The notes below the pieces were generated by a model. That model made no database searches, was not told the DNA's origin, and saw only the letters and a program-made list of their open reading frames with translations. A stretch of DNA of 64,000 nt. Source: Chryseobacterium aquaeductus. GTDB lineage: Bacteria; Bacteroidota; Bacteroidia; Flavobacteriales; Weeksellaceae. The DNA lies in contig NZ_CAJIMS010000001.1 in assembly GCF_905175375.1 (NCBI RefSeq), positions 3,348,001 to 3,412,000 of the forward strand, read 5' to 3'. Numbering within the stretch: position 1 is the stretch's first letter; the number at the start of each line of letters is the position of its first letter. Below are positions 18,427 to 25,906 of this stretch, in pieces. The position numbers and the translations under genes were made by a program.

Positions 18427-19317
18427 TTACTTAAACGAAAACCCTTTTTCTTCCAAAGCATTTTTCAGAATCGCCATTCTTGCGAAAACACCGTTTTGCA
18501 TTTGCTTGAAGATTCTTGAGCGTTCACATTCCACCAAATGAGTATCGATTTCTACACCTCTGTTGATCGGTGCGGGATGCATAATGATCGCTTCCTTTTT
18601 CATGGTTTTTTCTCTTTCTTTCGTTAAACCATATTTTCTATGATATTCTGAAGCTGAGAAACTCATTTTTGAATCGTGTCTTTCGTGCTGGATTCTCAAT
18701 AACATCAAAACATCTACATCGTGAATCATCTCATCTACAGCGAGATATGTTCCATTAATTAAAGCTCCTTCATCAAACCATTGTTCAGGTCCTGAAAAGT
18801 AAACTTTAGCTCCCAATCTTCTTAATGCCTCTGCATTGGAGTTGGCAACACGGCTGTGTTTTACATCGCCTACAATTCCAATTTTTAAACCTTCAAATTT
18901 CCCGAACTCCTGATAAATAGTCAGCAAGTCGAGCATACATTGTGAAGGGTGATTTCCCGTACCGTCGCCTCCATTGATCACCGGAATGTTGATGTTTTTT
19001 AGTTCATCAAAATATCTGTCTTTCTTATCCCTGATTACGACAAGATTTACACCAATACTTTCAATCGTTTTTACTGTATCATATAAACTTTCACCTTTGT
19101 TTACAGAACTGTTGGAAGCATCAAACGGGACAACCTGCAAACCCAGCTTTCTTTCGGCAACATCGAAGCTTGTTTTAGTTCTTGTGCTGTCCTCAAAAAA
19201 AAGATTTGAGCAGAAAACTTCGCCCTCAATTTTTGCTGTTTTTCCGTTGGCAAAAGCTAAAGCTTCCGTCAGTATCTTGTTGATTTTGTCTGTACTTAGT
19301 TCGGTAATCGTAAACAT
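18427..19317 (-). CDS. pyrB: Aspartate carbamoyltransferase catalytic subunit
   Basis: 296 residues, slightly shorter than the usual 305-310. Carbamoyl-phosphate loop [11 protein letters not shown] (about 42-52), the [12 protein letters not shown] loop, [11 protein letters not shown], and the C-terminal [12 protein letters not shown] are all present, so it should be active. It condenses carbamoyl phosphate and aspartate to N-carbamoylaspartate, the first committed pyrimidine step. No pyrI regulatory subunit follows. It heads the pyrB-carA-tnp-carB operon and is preceded by a roughly 120-nt leader with a leader ORF and terminator, so control is probably at transcription elongation rather than by PyrI. 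Confidence 0.96.
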   Translation of the reverse strand: MFTITELSTDKINKILTEALAFANGKTAKIEGEVFCSNLFFEDSTRTKTSFDVAERKLGLQVVPFDASNSSVNKGESLYDTVKTIESIGVNLVVIRDKKDRYFDELKNINIPVINGGDGTGNHPSQCMLDLLTIYQEFGKFEGLKIGIVGDVKHSRVANSNAEALRRLGAKVYFSGPEQWFDEGALINGTYLAVDEMIHDVDVLMLLRIQHERHDSKMSFSASEYHRKYGLTKEREKTMKKEAIIMHPAPINRGVEIDTHLVECERSRIFKQMQNGVFARMAILKNALEEKGFSFK

Positions 19318-19343
19318 AATATCTTAATTTTTGAACATAAAAA

Positions 19344-19366
19344 AAGCGAAGAAAATATCTTCGCTT
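19344..19366 (-). terminator. Attenuator terminator in the pyrB leader
   Basis: Minus strand: perfect 9-bp stem AAGCGAAGA (19366-19358) / TCTTCGCTT (19352-19344), 5-nt loop, followed by a run of T. It lies 27 nt upstream of the pyrB ATG and downstream of the operon promoter, so it can only act as a conditional (attenuator) terminator. The leader ORF stop codon overlaps its 5' arm. Confidence 0.85.
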
Positions 19367-19436
19367 AAAATAAATAAATATCGTAAAGGGCGTCTACGCC
19401 CGGTAATTCTAATGATATAAATACTGTGTTATTCAT
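19365..19436 (-). CDS. Putative pyrB leader peptide (23 aa)
   Basis: A 24-codon ORF from ATG at 19436 to TAA at 19365-19367, beginning MNNTVFISLE and ending YDIYLF. Its stop overlaps the first bases of the terminator 5' arm, and its last codons lie in a U-rich tract (ATTTATTTATTTT). This is the geometry of the enterobacterial pyrBI attenuator: with low UTP the polymerase pauses in the U-rich stretch, the following ribosome catches up and prevents the terminator hairpin. The start lies only about 6 nt after the -7 box, so the transcript would be almost leaderless. Too short for ordinary gene callers. The role is inferred from layout. Confidence 0.65.
   Translation of the reverse strand: MNNTVFISLELPGVDALYDIYLF
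19388..19401 (-). promoter_or_regulatory. Possible pause hairpin in the pyrB leader
   Basis: GGGCGT/ACGCCC with a 2-nt loop lies inside the leader ORF, just before the U-rich tract and about 20 nt upstream of the terminator. In pyrBI-type attenuators a hairpin here promotes polymerase pausing. A further 7-bp inverted repeat, CTAATGA/TCATTAG (19409-19415 and 19433-19439), covers the leader start codon. Confidence 0.5.
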
Positions 19437-19442
19437 TAGGTG

Positions 19443-19473
19443 CAAAGATATAACATTTGGGTAACATGACAAA
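19443..19473 (-). promoter_or_regulatory. Bacteroidota-type promoter of the pyr operon
   Basis: On the minus strand TTTG (19473-19470), a 19-nt spacer, then TATCTTTG (19450-19443), an exact fit to the -33 TTTG / -7 TAnnTTTG consensus. Transcription should begin near 19437-19440, giving a leader of about 120 nt before pyrB. Confidence 0.85.
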
Positions 19474-19531
19474 GCGAAACTCTAAAAAAATTAAAAAACT
19501 TCAATCACTGGTAATTCTCATTTATTCTTAA

Positions 19532-19539
19532 TATTTTTG
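19532..19539 (+). promoter_or_regulatory. -7 box of the lrp-like gene
   Basis: TATTTTTG matches TAnnTTTG exactly and lies 20 nt before the ATG at 19560. No clear -33 TTTG is seen. Confidence 0.5.
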
Positions 19540-19559
19540 TTAGAATTCAAATACACTTT

Positions 19560-20021
19560 ATGGACGCAAAAGACAGGATGATTCTCAGCATAATTCAGGA
19601 AGATTCTACTTTCTCGGTGAAAGAAATTTCAGAGAAAATAGGCTTGACCTTTACTCCAACCTATGAGCGTATCAAACAGCTGGAGAAACAAGGAATTATT
19701 GAGAAATATGTCGGTCTTCTGAATCGTGAAAAATTGGGTTTAAATATTGTCGTTTACTGTAACGTCCGTCTGAAAGAGCAATCTAAAAAAGTTTTAGAAA
19801 CTTTTGAAAAAAACATCATGCAACACGATGAAGTTCAGGAAATCATCAGTCTCTCGGGAGAATACGATTATATGTTGAAAATCATTGCTAAAGATATTAA
19901 TTCTTATAATGATTTTACTGTCAATGTCATTTCAAATATTCCCAGTATCGGGCAATATCACAGTTCTATTGTGCTTCATGAGGTAAAGAAGTCGACTAAG
20001 TTTAAGATTGATTTGGGATAG
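19560..20021 (+). CDS. Lrp/AsnC family transcriptional regulator
   Basis: 153 residues. An N-terminal winged HTH (about 4-60, FSVKEISEKIGLTFTPTYERIKQLEKQGII) is followed by the RAM/AsnC ligand-binding domain (about 65-145) with the GEYDYMLKI strand. Such proteins form dimers to octamers and sense amino acids. It diverges from the pyr operon across a 240-bp gap, but the pyr leader has its own attenuator, so a role there is not implied. The target is unknown; the neighbouring arginine-gene remnant is one possible historical link. Confidence 0.92.
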   Translation: MDAKDRMILSIIQEDSTFSVKEISEKIGLTFTPTYERIKQLEKQGIIEKYVGLLNREKLGLNIVVYCNVRLKEQSKKVLETFEKNIMQHDEVQEIISLSGEYDYMLKIIAKDINSYNDFTVNVISNIPSIGQYHSSIVLHEVKKSTKFKIDLG

Positions 20022-20027
20022 TTTTAG

Positions 20028-20438
20028 ATGAGAATTTTCCTACTATTTTTAATATTCATTTTAGTAAATTGTTCTGATAAGAACATTAATAATGAAATAC
20101 ATTCTTACTTTCTGAATAATTTTACTTTATTTCATATTAAATGCGAGGATGAAATTTATTTTACGACACAAAAATGTGACTGCAATAATATATCAAAATC
20201 AAATCTTAAAATAATTGGTGATAATGAAAGTTATTATATAGTAAGCGCTCGATATAGTAAAGAACTAAATAAGATTCAATTTTATTCCCTTTTTAATAAA
20301 GTTATTAAAAATGGTGAAATAAATAACAAAATTGAAGTCATCGAATATAGAGATTATGTAGATAATGTATTTAATAATGATTCAATTATTGGAAATCCAA
20401 AATTCTTGACCTTTAGTGGAAGAGCTTCTCAATATTAA
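20028..20438 (+). CDS. Small lipoprotein of unknown function
   Basis: 136 residues with signal sequence MRIFLLFLIFILVNC and a lipobox Cys15, followed by an Asn/Ile/Lys-rich mature part with two more Cys close together (QKCDC near residue 49). No family recognised. It starts 6 nt after the Lrp gene stop, so it is probably co-transcribed. It is notably more AT-rich than its neighbours, which may indicate recent acquisition or loose constraint. Its end lies 6 bp from the end of the convergent argH remnant, with no terminator between. Confidence 0.7.
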   Translation: MRIFLLFLIFILVNCSDKNINNEIHSYFLNNFTLFHIKCEDEIYFTTQKCDCNNISKSNLKIIGDNESYYIVSARYSKELNKIQFYSLFNKVIKNGEINNKIEVIEYRDYVDNVFNNDSIIGNPKFLTFSGRASQY

Positions 20439-20444
20439 TTACAA

Positions 20445-21075
20445 TCACCCCAACAACTTATTTCTCAATTTATTAAACTGATATTCAATCTTATCCAAAC
20501 ACAAATTCCCAATGCTTCCCTGATGAGTATGACTTAAATTTTTAATTTCAAAATCAAACTCATTATTTTCAATCTCCTGACCTACTTTTACGTAGGCATC
20601 ACGGAATGAACTTCCGTTTTTTACCTCTTCATTAATTTTTTCTACACTGAAAAGATATTGATACTTATCATCTTCCAAAATTCCGTCTTTCACCTGAATA
20701 TTCGGTAAAGTATAGCTTAAAATTTCAAGACATTCTTTCAAAGAATTAATGGCTGGGAAAAGAATTTCCTTCGTCAACTGCATATCTCTGTGATAGCCCG
20801 AAGGAAGATTATTCGTCAATAAAATAAACTCATTTGGCAAGGACTGAATTCTGTTGCAACGCGCACGAACCACTTCAAAAAATATCCGGATTTTCTTGTG
20901 TGGCATAATGCTGCTTCCCGTTGTAAACTCTTTTGGAAAGCTTATAAAATCAAAGTTTTGACTTAAATAAAGGCAGACATCATACGCAAATTTCCCCAAC
21001 GTTCCCGCCAATATCGCCATTGCCATCGACAAAATTTTCTCTGATTTTTCCGCGCGTCATTTGAGCATACACCGA
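20445..21075 (-). pseudogene. argH: argH remnant (C-terminal half of argininosuccinate lyase, frameshifted)
   Basis: The reading frame 20445-21032 encodes the C-terminal half of argininosuccinate lyase, including the TGSSIMPHKK signature. Reading on into another frame upstream recovers SVYAQMTRGK then SEKIL, so one extra A in the A5 run at 21045-21049 breaks the frame. Within the signature, KKNPDIFEVV is replaced by KKIRIFFEVV because one base is missing in the run at 20891-20894 and one is extra in the run at 20877-20882; the two indels cancel. About 200 residues of the N-terminal half are absent. The remainder joins in-frame to a GNAT gene remnant. A working lyase is not possible from this locus alone. 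Confidence 0.85.
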
Positions 21076-21517
21076 GCTTTGGCAGCCGCTCCAGAATTCT
21101 TCGTCCTGTGTCAATTCAGAATAAATTACAGGTTTGTATCCTAAATCACTGTTGATTTTCATCACAGCAAGACCAGTTGTTAAACCAAAAATTTTTGCAC
21201 TTGGAATTTCTATCTCGATAATGCAAACACTCTGTCTTTGATCAAAGTTGCAAAACCTCCATGCCTGAATTTGGGAGAGACGATCAGTCCGGAGTTTGCT
21301 ACAAACTGACCATGTGACCAAGTTTCTATGTAACAGAAACCCACCCATTCAACATTTTCGGTGGCGACAACAGCATTGCCTTCCGAAATCTTTTTGCTTA
21401 AATATTCGATGGAACGCTTTGCAATCCCCGTTCCTCGTCGCTGCGCAGAATCATACATTTCCTACTGTATTCATGTACATACATTAAATGTTGATCAGAA
21501 GAAATCTTTATTTCCAT
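21076..21517 (-). pseudogene. GNAT acetyltransferase remnant of an arginine gene cluster
   Basis: Minus-strand frames from ATG 21517 (MEIKISSDQHLMYVHE), then EMYDSAQRRGTGIAKRS (frame of 21210-21458), then AKIFGLTTGLAVMKINSDLG and DEEFWSGCQS (frame of 20980-21348) together rebuild the GNAT-fold acetyltransferase that in Bacteroidota usually precedes argG in arginine operons. The gene is broken by a TAG at 21462-21464 with a frameshift and by a TAG at 21210-21212 with a one-base loss. The C-terminus is cut after CQS and continues into argH sequence. A deletion that removed argG and neighbours would produce this join. Sequence errors cannot explain the missing halves. Confidence 0.8.
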
Positions 21518-21607
21518 TTATTTATCTAAATTTTTTGGCAAATTTAAAGAATAATACCTTTAAAAACAAAATCAAGAAGATAATTTTAGTGTAATAGTTA
21601 TAATTTA

Positions 21608-21676
21608 AAGATATAATATCTTATAAGTAAAAATATATTTTGCTAAATTATTATATATTTGCTAAAATAGTATATA
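21608..21676 (+). repeat. Palindrome and tandem 19-bp repeats upstream of the zinc-ribbon gene
   Basis: A perfect palindrome AAGATAT-A-ATATCTT at 21608-21622 is followed by two abutting 19-bp direct repeats, 21639-21657 and 21658-21676, each starting TTTGCTAAA and ending TATATA, differing at two positions. The second ends on the A of the ATG. TATATTTG at 21654-21661 also fits a -7 box. Likely operator sites. Confidence 0.6.
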
Positions 21677-22092
21677 TGACCAATCTTTGTCCCAAATGCA
21701 AAAGCGAAAAAGTAGTAAAAAGCGGAATCATTAATGAGAAACAGAGATTCCGTTGTAAAGACTGTAATTATTATTTTACTGTAAAGAAATTAGGTAAAAA
21801 AATAGATGATTACTATGTTACAAAAGCACTCCAACTATACCTAGAAGGTCTCAGTTTCCGCGAAATAGAAAGAATTATTGGAGTTTCTCATGTTACTATT
21901 AGTTCATGGATAAAAAAATACAATATCACCAGACCACCACACTCTGACTTCCATCCGGTCTATAAAATTTTAAAGCAAAATGAGTTGATCGATTACATTT
22001 CAAGAGAAGAAAATATAAAAGATTCCGGATTGATCATCACTCAGTTTGCAGATAAATATATGTTGATTAAATGGGAAAGATTCAAAAAATAG
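21676..22092 (+). CDS. Zinc-ribbon/HTH protein related to IS1-type InsA
   Basis: 138 residues from the ATG at 21676; an in-frame ATG at 21640 is less likely because the conserved CPKCKSEK motif directly follows the second start. Residues 4-30 form a zinc ribbon (CPKC and CKDC), residues about 45-80 an HTH (LQLYLEGLSFREIERIIGVSHVTISSWIKKY) as in InsA/IS1-family N-termini. The C-terminal part (about 85-138) is short and lacks a DDE catalytic domain. It is not followed by a transposase frame. It may be a domesticated regulator derived from a transposase. Tandem repeats at its start suggest autoregulation. The function is unknown. Confidence 0.75.
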   Translation: MTNLCPKCKSEKVVKSGIINEKQRFRCKDCNYYFTVKKLGKKIDDYYVTKALQLYLEGLSFREIERIIGVSHVTISSWIKKYNITRPPHSDFHPVYKILKQNELIDYISREENIKDSGLIITQFADKYMLIKWERFKK

Positions 22093-22096
22093 GTTT

Positions 22097-22259
22097 TATA
22101 GTTTTGAGTTATTAATTATAAGTTTTGAGTTTTATTAAGAGAAAATCAATTTATTTAAATAACTAGTAATCAAAATATTAATTAATAATTTAATCAAGAA
22201 TTTAATTTAACAATAATGATTTTCCGCTCATATTTCATAATTTAAAACTCAAAACTATA
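22097..22259. repeat. Inverted repeat flanking a non-coding AT-rich block
   Basis: TATAGTTTTGAGTT (22097-22110) and AGTTTTGAGTTTTA (22121-22134) on the left are matched exactly, as complement, by overlapping 14-mers at 22246-22259 and 22243-22256. The block between has no ORF. It lies between the zinc-ribbon gene and the porin gene and could be a non-autonomous element. Confidence 0.6.
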
Positions 22260-22350
22260 TAGTTTCCATAAATATATATTAAATTTTAATAACTAAATTA
22301 TTAATTCCAATTTGGCTTTCACAAAATAACAGCTAAAAAATTAATAATTT

Positions 22351-23730
22351 ATGAAGAAAATATTAAGTTTTATTGGATTAGCATTAATCAGCAGTTCTCT
22401 ATATTCTCAAGGTTCTCCCGATTACGGAAATGGTTTAAAAATAAATCTAAATCCTGAAGGAGACAAGTATATAAGATTTATATTATGGGATCAGTTTTGG
22501 ATAAGGAATACAGAAATGAACCCAGGAAGTATGGTTGGCGGTGAACCCACCGATAACACTTGGAACTTAGGTAACCGAAGAGCTCGTGCTTTGGCATACG
22601 CACAAATCAGTAAACGATACATGATTCTCGCACATTTCGGAATCAACAATCAAACTTTCATTAATGGCGGAGCCACAGGTACAACCGGAACAGGTGGTTA
22701 CGGAAACGGAAAAAAACCTCAACTTTTCTTTCATGATGCATGGAATGAGTATGCAGTTGTACTACCAGGTGAAGCAGGAAAATTCAGTTTGACATTAGGA
22801 GGCGGTCTTCATTATTACATGGGATTATCTAGGATGACGATGGCTTCTACTTTAAATTTTTTAACGGTAGATTCACCGATTTTCAGCTGGCCTTTAATAG
22901 ACAATTCGGATCAGTTTGCAAGACAAATGGGAGTTTTCGCTAAAGGTAAATACGGAAAATTTGAATACCGAATGAGTTTAAACAAACCATTCGCCACAGA
23001 TCTCACTCCTACAAACTCTTTAGTTTCCGGAAATGAAGTTGCGGTTGACAATAATGGAAATCCAAATTGGTCTAAAGCAGGATATTTTGAATACCAATTT
23101 CTGGATACAGAATCTAATGTTCTTCCCTTCAAAGTAGGTTCTTACTTGGGAACCAAAAAAGTTTTTAATCTTGGTGCAGGTTTTTATCATCAGGCTGAAG
23201 GCACTAGAACTTCACTCAATTCAAACATAGAAAAACACGATATTACTTTACTTTCGGTAGATGCTTTCGCAGATATTCCTTTGGGAAATGCTAAACATAA
23301 AATGGCAGTTTCGGCATATGCAGGATATTTTAATTATAATTTCGGACCAAACTATATAAGAAATCTGGGTATCATGAACATTGCAGCCAACGATCCAAAC
23401 TTTGTAGGACAACGAGCAATAGCAGGACCAGGAAATCTACAGCCAATGATCGGTACGGGTGATATTATCTACGCTCAGGCTGGATTATTACTTCCAAGCC
23501 AAGCTGACAAACCAAAAATCAGAATTCAACCGTTTGCAGCTTACACTCACAAAAATTTTGATGCTTATGAGAAACCTTCTTCTCAGTTTGATGTGGGAGC
23601 CAACTGGTTTTTGGATGGTCATCATGCCAAGATAACTACACAGTATTCCACAAGACCTGTCTACACCAGCCCTACTGAAAGCCCAACCTCTAAGGGCGAA
23701 TTTATCGTGCAGCTTCAAATTTATCTATAA
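22351..23730 (+). CDS. Outer-membrane porin
   Basis: 459 residues with a clear signal peptide (MKKILSFIGLALISSSLYSQ, about 20). The mature part is a succession of amphipathic beta strands with Gly/Asn-rich turns, ending EFIVQLQIYL, so an outer-membrane beta-barrel with about 16 or more strands. It is 54 bp upstream of a metabolite:H+ symporter and in the same orientation as the acyl-CoA synthetases. It probably lets small organic acids through the outer membrane. Substrate inferred from the neighbourhood only. A 260-bp AT-rich gap before it carries an inverted repeat but no recognisable promoter. Confidence 0.8.
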   Translation: MKKILSFIGLALISSSLYSQGSPDYGNGLKINLNPEGDKYIRFILWDQFWIRNTEMNPGSMVGGEPTDNTWNLGNRRARALAYAQISKRYMILAHFGINNQTFINGGATGTTGTGGYGNGKKPQLFFHDAWNEYAVVLPGEAGKFSLTLGGGLHYYMGLSRMTMASTLNFLTVDSPIFSWPLIDNSDQFARQMGVFAKGKYGKFEYRMSLNKPFATDLTPTNSLVSGNEVAVDNNGNPNWSKAGYFEYQFLDTESNVLPFKVGSYLGTKKVFNLGAGFYHQAEGTRTSLNSNIEKHDITLLSVDAFADIPLGNAKHKMAVSAYAGYFNYNFGPNYIRNLGIMNIAANDPNFVGQRAIAGPGNLQPMIGTGDIIYAQAGLLLPSQADKPKIRIQPFAAYTHKNFDAYEKPSSQFDVGANWFLDGHHAKITTQYSTRPVYTSPTESPTSKGEFIVQLQIYL

Positions 23731-23784
23731 ATATGATTTGATTTTTAGAAATAATTTTATTTAATAACAAAAAAAAACAATAAT

Positions 23785-25371
23785 ATGAGCAATCAACAAG
23801 TTGAAACCTCCTTTGAGGATATGACTGAGAAACAAAAAAACAAAACCATCTGGGGCGTTATTACCGCTTCCTCTCTGGGTACATTGATTGAGTGGTATGA
23901 TTTTTATCTGTTTGGAAGTTTGGCAGTGGTTTTGGCAACAAAATTTTTCCCTTCGGATAATCCTACAGCAGCATTTCTGTCTACTTTAGCAACTTTTGCG
24001 GCAGGTTTTGTAGTGAGACCGTTTGGAGCATTATTTTTCGGAAGACTGGGAGATATTATCGGAAGAAAATACACTTTTCTTGTTACTCTGTTAATCATGG
24101 GATTTTCTACATTTTTAATAGGATGTATTCCGGGTTATGAAACGATTGGCTTTCTTGCACCAGTATTAGTTTTAATTTTAAGATTACTACAAGGTTTAGC
24201 TTTAGGTGGAGAATATGGCGGTGCTGCAACCTATGTCGCAGAATACGCACAACCACACAGAAGAGGTTACTGGACTTCATGGATTCAGACAACAGCTACC
24301 GCTGGACTTTTTATCTCTTTGATTGTCATCTTATTAACCAAAAGTTCTCTTTCCGCAGAACAGTTTGATAGTTGGGGATGGAGAGTTCCTTTCTGGATCT
24401 CAATTTTAATGGTCGGAGTATCTTATGTCATCAGAAAAAACATGAAAGAATCTCCTTTATTTGCTAAAGCTAAAGCAGAAGGAAAAACTTCAAAAAATCC
24501 TTTAAAAGAAAGTTTCGGAAACAAATATAACTTTAAGTTTGTTTTATTAGCATTGTTCGGTGCTGCCATGGGACAAGGGGTAATTTGGTACACAGGACAG
24601 TTCTACGCCATGAGTTTTCTTCAAAAAGTAATGAATGTAGAATCTACACAGGTTGATTACCTGATGGCAACTGCTTTACTGATGGGAACACCTTTCTTTG
24701 TATTTTTTGGTTGGCTTTCGGATAAAATTGGCAGAAAAGCCATTATGATGACAGGTATGCTGGTTGCAATTTTAGCGTACAGACCTATTTATGACACGAT
24801 GTATAAAAGCATTGATTTAGAAAGTAAAACCGAAGCCGTAAACGGAATTACAGAACAAAGAAGTGCAAAAATACACAAAACCATTGCAGCAGACAGTCTG
24901 ATCACATTCCATAAAGAAACTTTGTACACAGACGGAACTTTATTGAAAAAAGACAGCATCATACATTGGTCTGCAGCAGGTCCGGTAATGATCGAAGGCA
25001 AAGCTGAAGCACCAAAAGTATCACAATCTGTAATACTAAACGACGACACAAGATGGTATTTGGTGTTCCTTGTATTTATTCAGGTAATTTTTGTAACGAT
25101 GGTTTATGGTCCGATTGCAGCATTTTTGGTTGAGATGTTCCCGGTAAGAATACGATACACCTCAATGTCTCTTCCTTACCATATTGGAAACGGTGTTTTC
25201 GGCGGATTGCTTCCTGCTGTTGCAACCTACTTAGTCACATCAGGTAAAGACGCAGGACATCCTACATGGTATCTGGAAGGACTTTGGTATCCAATTGGTG
25301 TTGCGACAGTCTGTTTGATCATCGGATTATTTTATATAAAAAACAAGAACAATAATATTCATGATAAATAG
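23785..25371 (+). CDS. MFS metabolite:H+ symporter (MHS family)
   Basis: 528 residues with 12 predicted TM segments. MHS-family marks: LIEWYDFYLFG in TM1, GRLGDIIGRKYTF loop 2-3, RLLQGLALGGEYGGA in TM4 and GWLSDKIGRKAIM loop 8-9. A polar insert of about 80 residues (341-423) replaces the usual short loop before the WYLVFLV helix, making the protein longer than the usual 430-450. MHS carriers take up propionate, ketoglutarate, proline and similar acids with H+. Position beside PrpE-like and Acs synthetases points to acetate/propionate or another short acid. Located between the porin gene and a small membrane protein gene. Confidence 0.88.
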   Translation: MSNQQVETSFEDMTEKQKNKTIWGVITASSLGTLIEWYDFYLFGSLAVVLATKFFPSDNPTAAFLSTLATFAAGFVVRPFGALFFGRLGDIIGRKYTFLVTLLIMGFSTFLIGCIPGYETIGFLAPVLVLILRLLQGLALGGEYGGAATYVAEYAQPHRRGYWTSWIQTTATAGLFISLIVILLTKSSLSAEQFDSWGWRVPFWISILMVGVSYVIRKNMKESPLFAKAKAEGKTSKNPLKESFGNKYNFKFVLLALFGAAMGQGVIWYTGQFYAMSFLQKVMNVESTQVDYLMATALLMGTPFFVFFGWLSDKIGRKAIMMTGMLVAILAYRPIYDTMYKSIDLESKTEAVNGITEQRSAKIHKTIAADSLITFHKETLYTDGTLLKKDSIIHWSAAGPVMIEGKAEAPKVSQSVILNDDTRWYLVFLVFIQVIFVTMVYGPIAAFLVEMFPVRIRYTSMSLPYHIGNGVFGGLLPAVATYLVTSGKDAGHPTWYLEGLWYPIGVATVCLIIGLFYIKNKNNNIHDK

Positions 25372-25410
25372 CTTATTTACTCAAAATTCACTAATTTTAA
25401 AACTACGAAA

Positions 25411-25638
25411 ATGGACGGAATAAAAAAAATATTAGGCTTTGTTTGGATCTTGGTTGCCTTGGTTGTTGCCTACTTTGGTATAACCGTAATGGGAATTCCT
25501 AAACTTGCATCCGGAAAACAGGAAGATCTTGTATTTGGGATCATTATACTCTTTGTATTGGTACCCATAGTCTCCGGCGGAATGGCAATCTTTGGCTACT
25601 ATTCAATCATAGGAGAATACTCTGACGACAAACAATAA
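25411..25638 (+). CDS. Small inner-membrane protein (two TM segments)
   Basis: 75 residues with two hydrophobic helices (about 5-29 and 42-66) and a short polar loop GIPKLASGKQEDL. It resembles small proteins encoded next to MHS symporters in other Bacteroidota (DUF6814-like, from memory). It may be a symporter partner. 39 bp after the symporter stop. Confidence 0.7.
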   Translation: MDGIKKILGFVWILVALVVAYFGITVMGIPKLASGKQEDLVFGIIILFVLVPIVSGGMAIFGYYSIIGEYSDDKQ

Positions 25639-25654
25639 TTTATAAAAGATATTT

Positions 25655-25691
25655 GATAATTGATGAATGATTGACCTCTTCATCAATTATC
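25655..25691 (+). terminator. 12-bp perfect hairpin, possible weak terminator
   Basis: GATAATTGATGA (25655-25666) and TCATCAATTATC (25680-25691) form a perfect stem with a 13-nt loop, followed by TTTTATT. It separates the uptake genes from the kinase genes and could be a partial terminator or processing site. Confidence 0.6.
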
Positions 25692-25711
25692 TTTTATTGA
25701 TTAAATCATTT

Positions 25712-25906
25712 ATGAAAAAAAGACACGAACAAAAACTGATTATCCTGAGCGTCGCATTGGTGATTGCTTTCAGTATTCCGATTTCTTTGCTGTTTAATAG
25801 TGAGAAAGAAGTTTTTGGGTACCCGATGATTTTAGTTTACCTGTTCGCCGTTTGGATGATTTCTATCTTGATCTCATTTGTAATCGTAAAAAAATATGGT
25901 GAGTAG
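25712..25906 (+). CDS. Small inner-membrane protein before the SSS kinase
   Basis: 64 residues from the ATG at 25712. An in-frame ATG at 25667 would lie in the loop of the 12-bp hairpin and add an unrelated hydrophobic stretch, so the later start is preferred. MKKRHEQK is followed by two TM helices (about 8-27 and 37-60). Its last codons overlap the kinase gene start (25896) by 11 bp, showing translational coupling. Small two-TM proteins of this kind commonly accompany sodium:solute symporters; here it may assist the SSS part of the kinase. Function not known. Confidence 0.7.
   Translation: MKKRHEQKLIILSVALVIAFSIPISLLFNSEKEVFGYPMILVYLFAVWMISILISFVIVKKYGE

Noticed and set aside
19318..19559. 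PyrR-binding leader for pyrB
   Set aside because: I did not find the conserved PyrR RNA motif; the leader fits ribosome-coupled attenuation instead.
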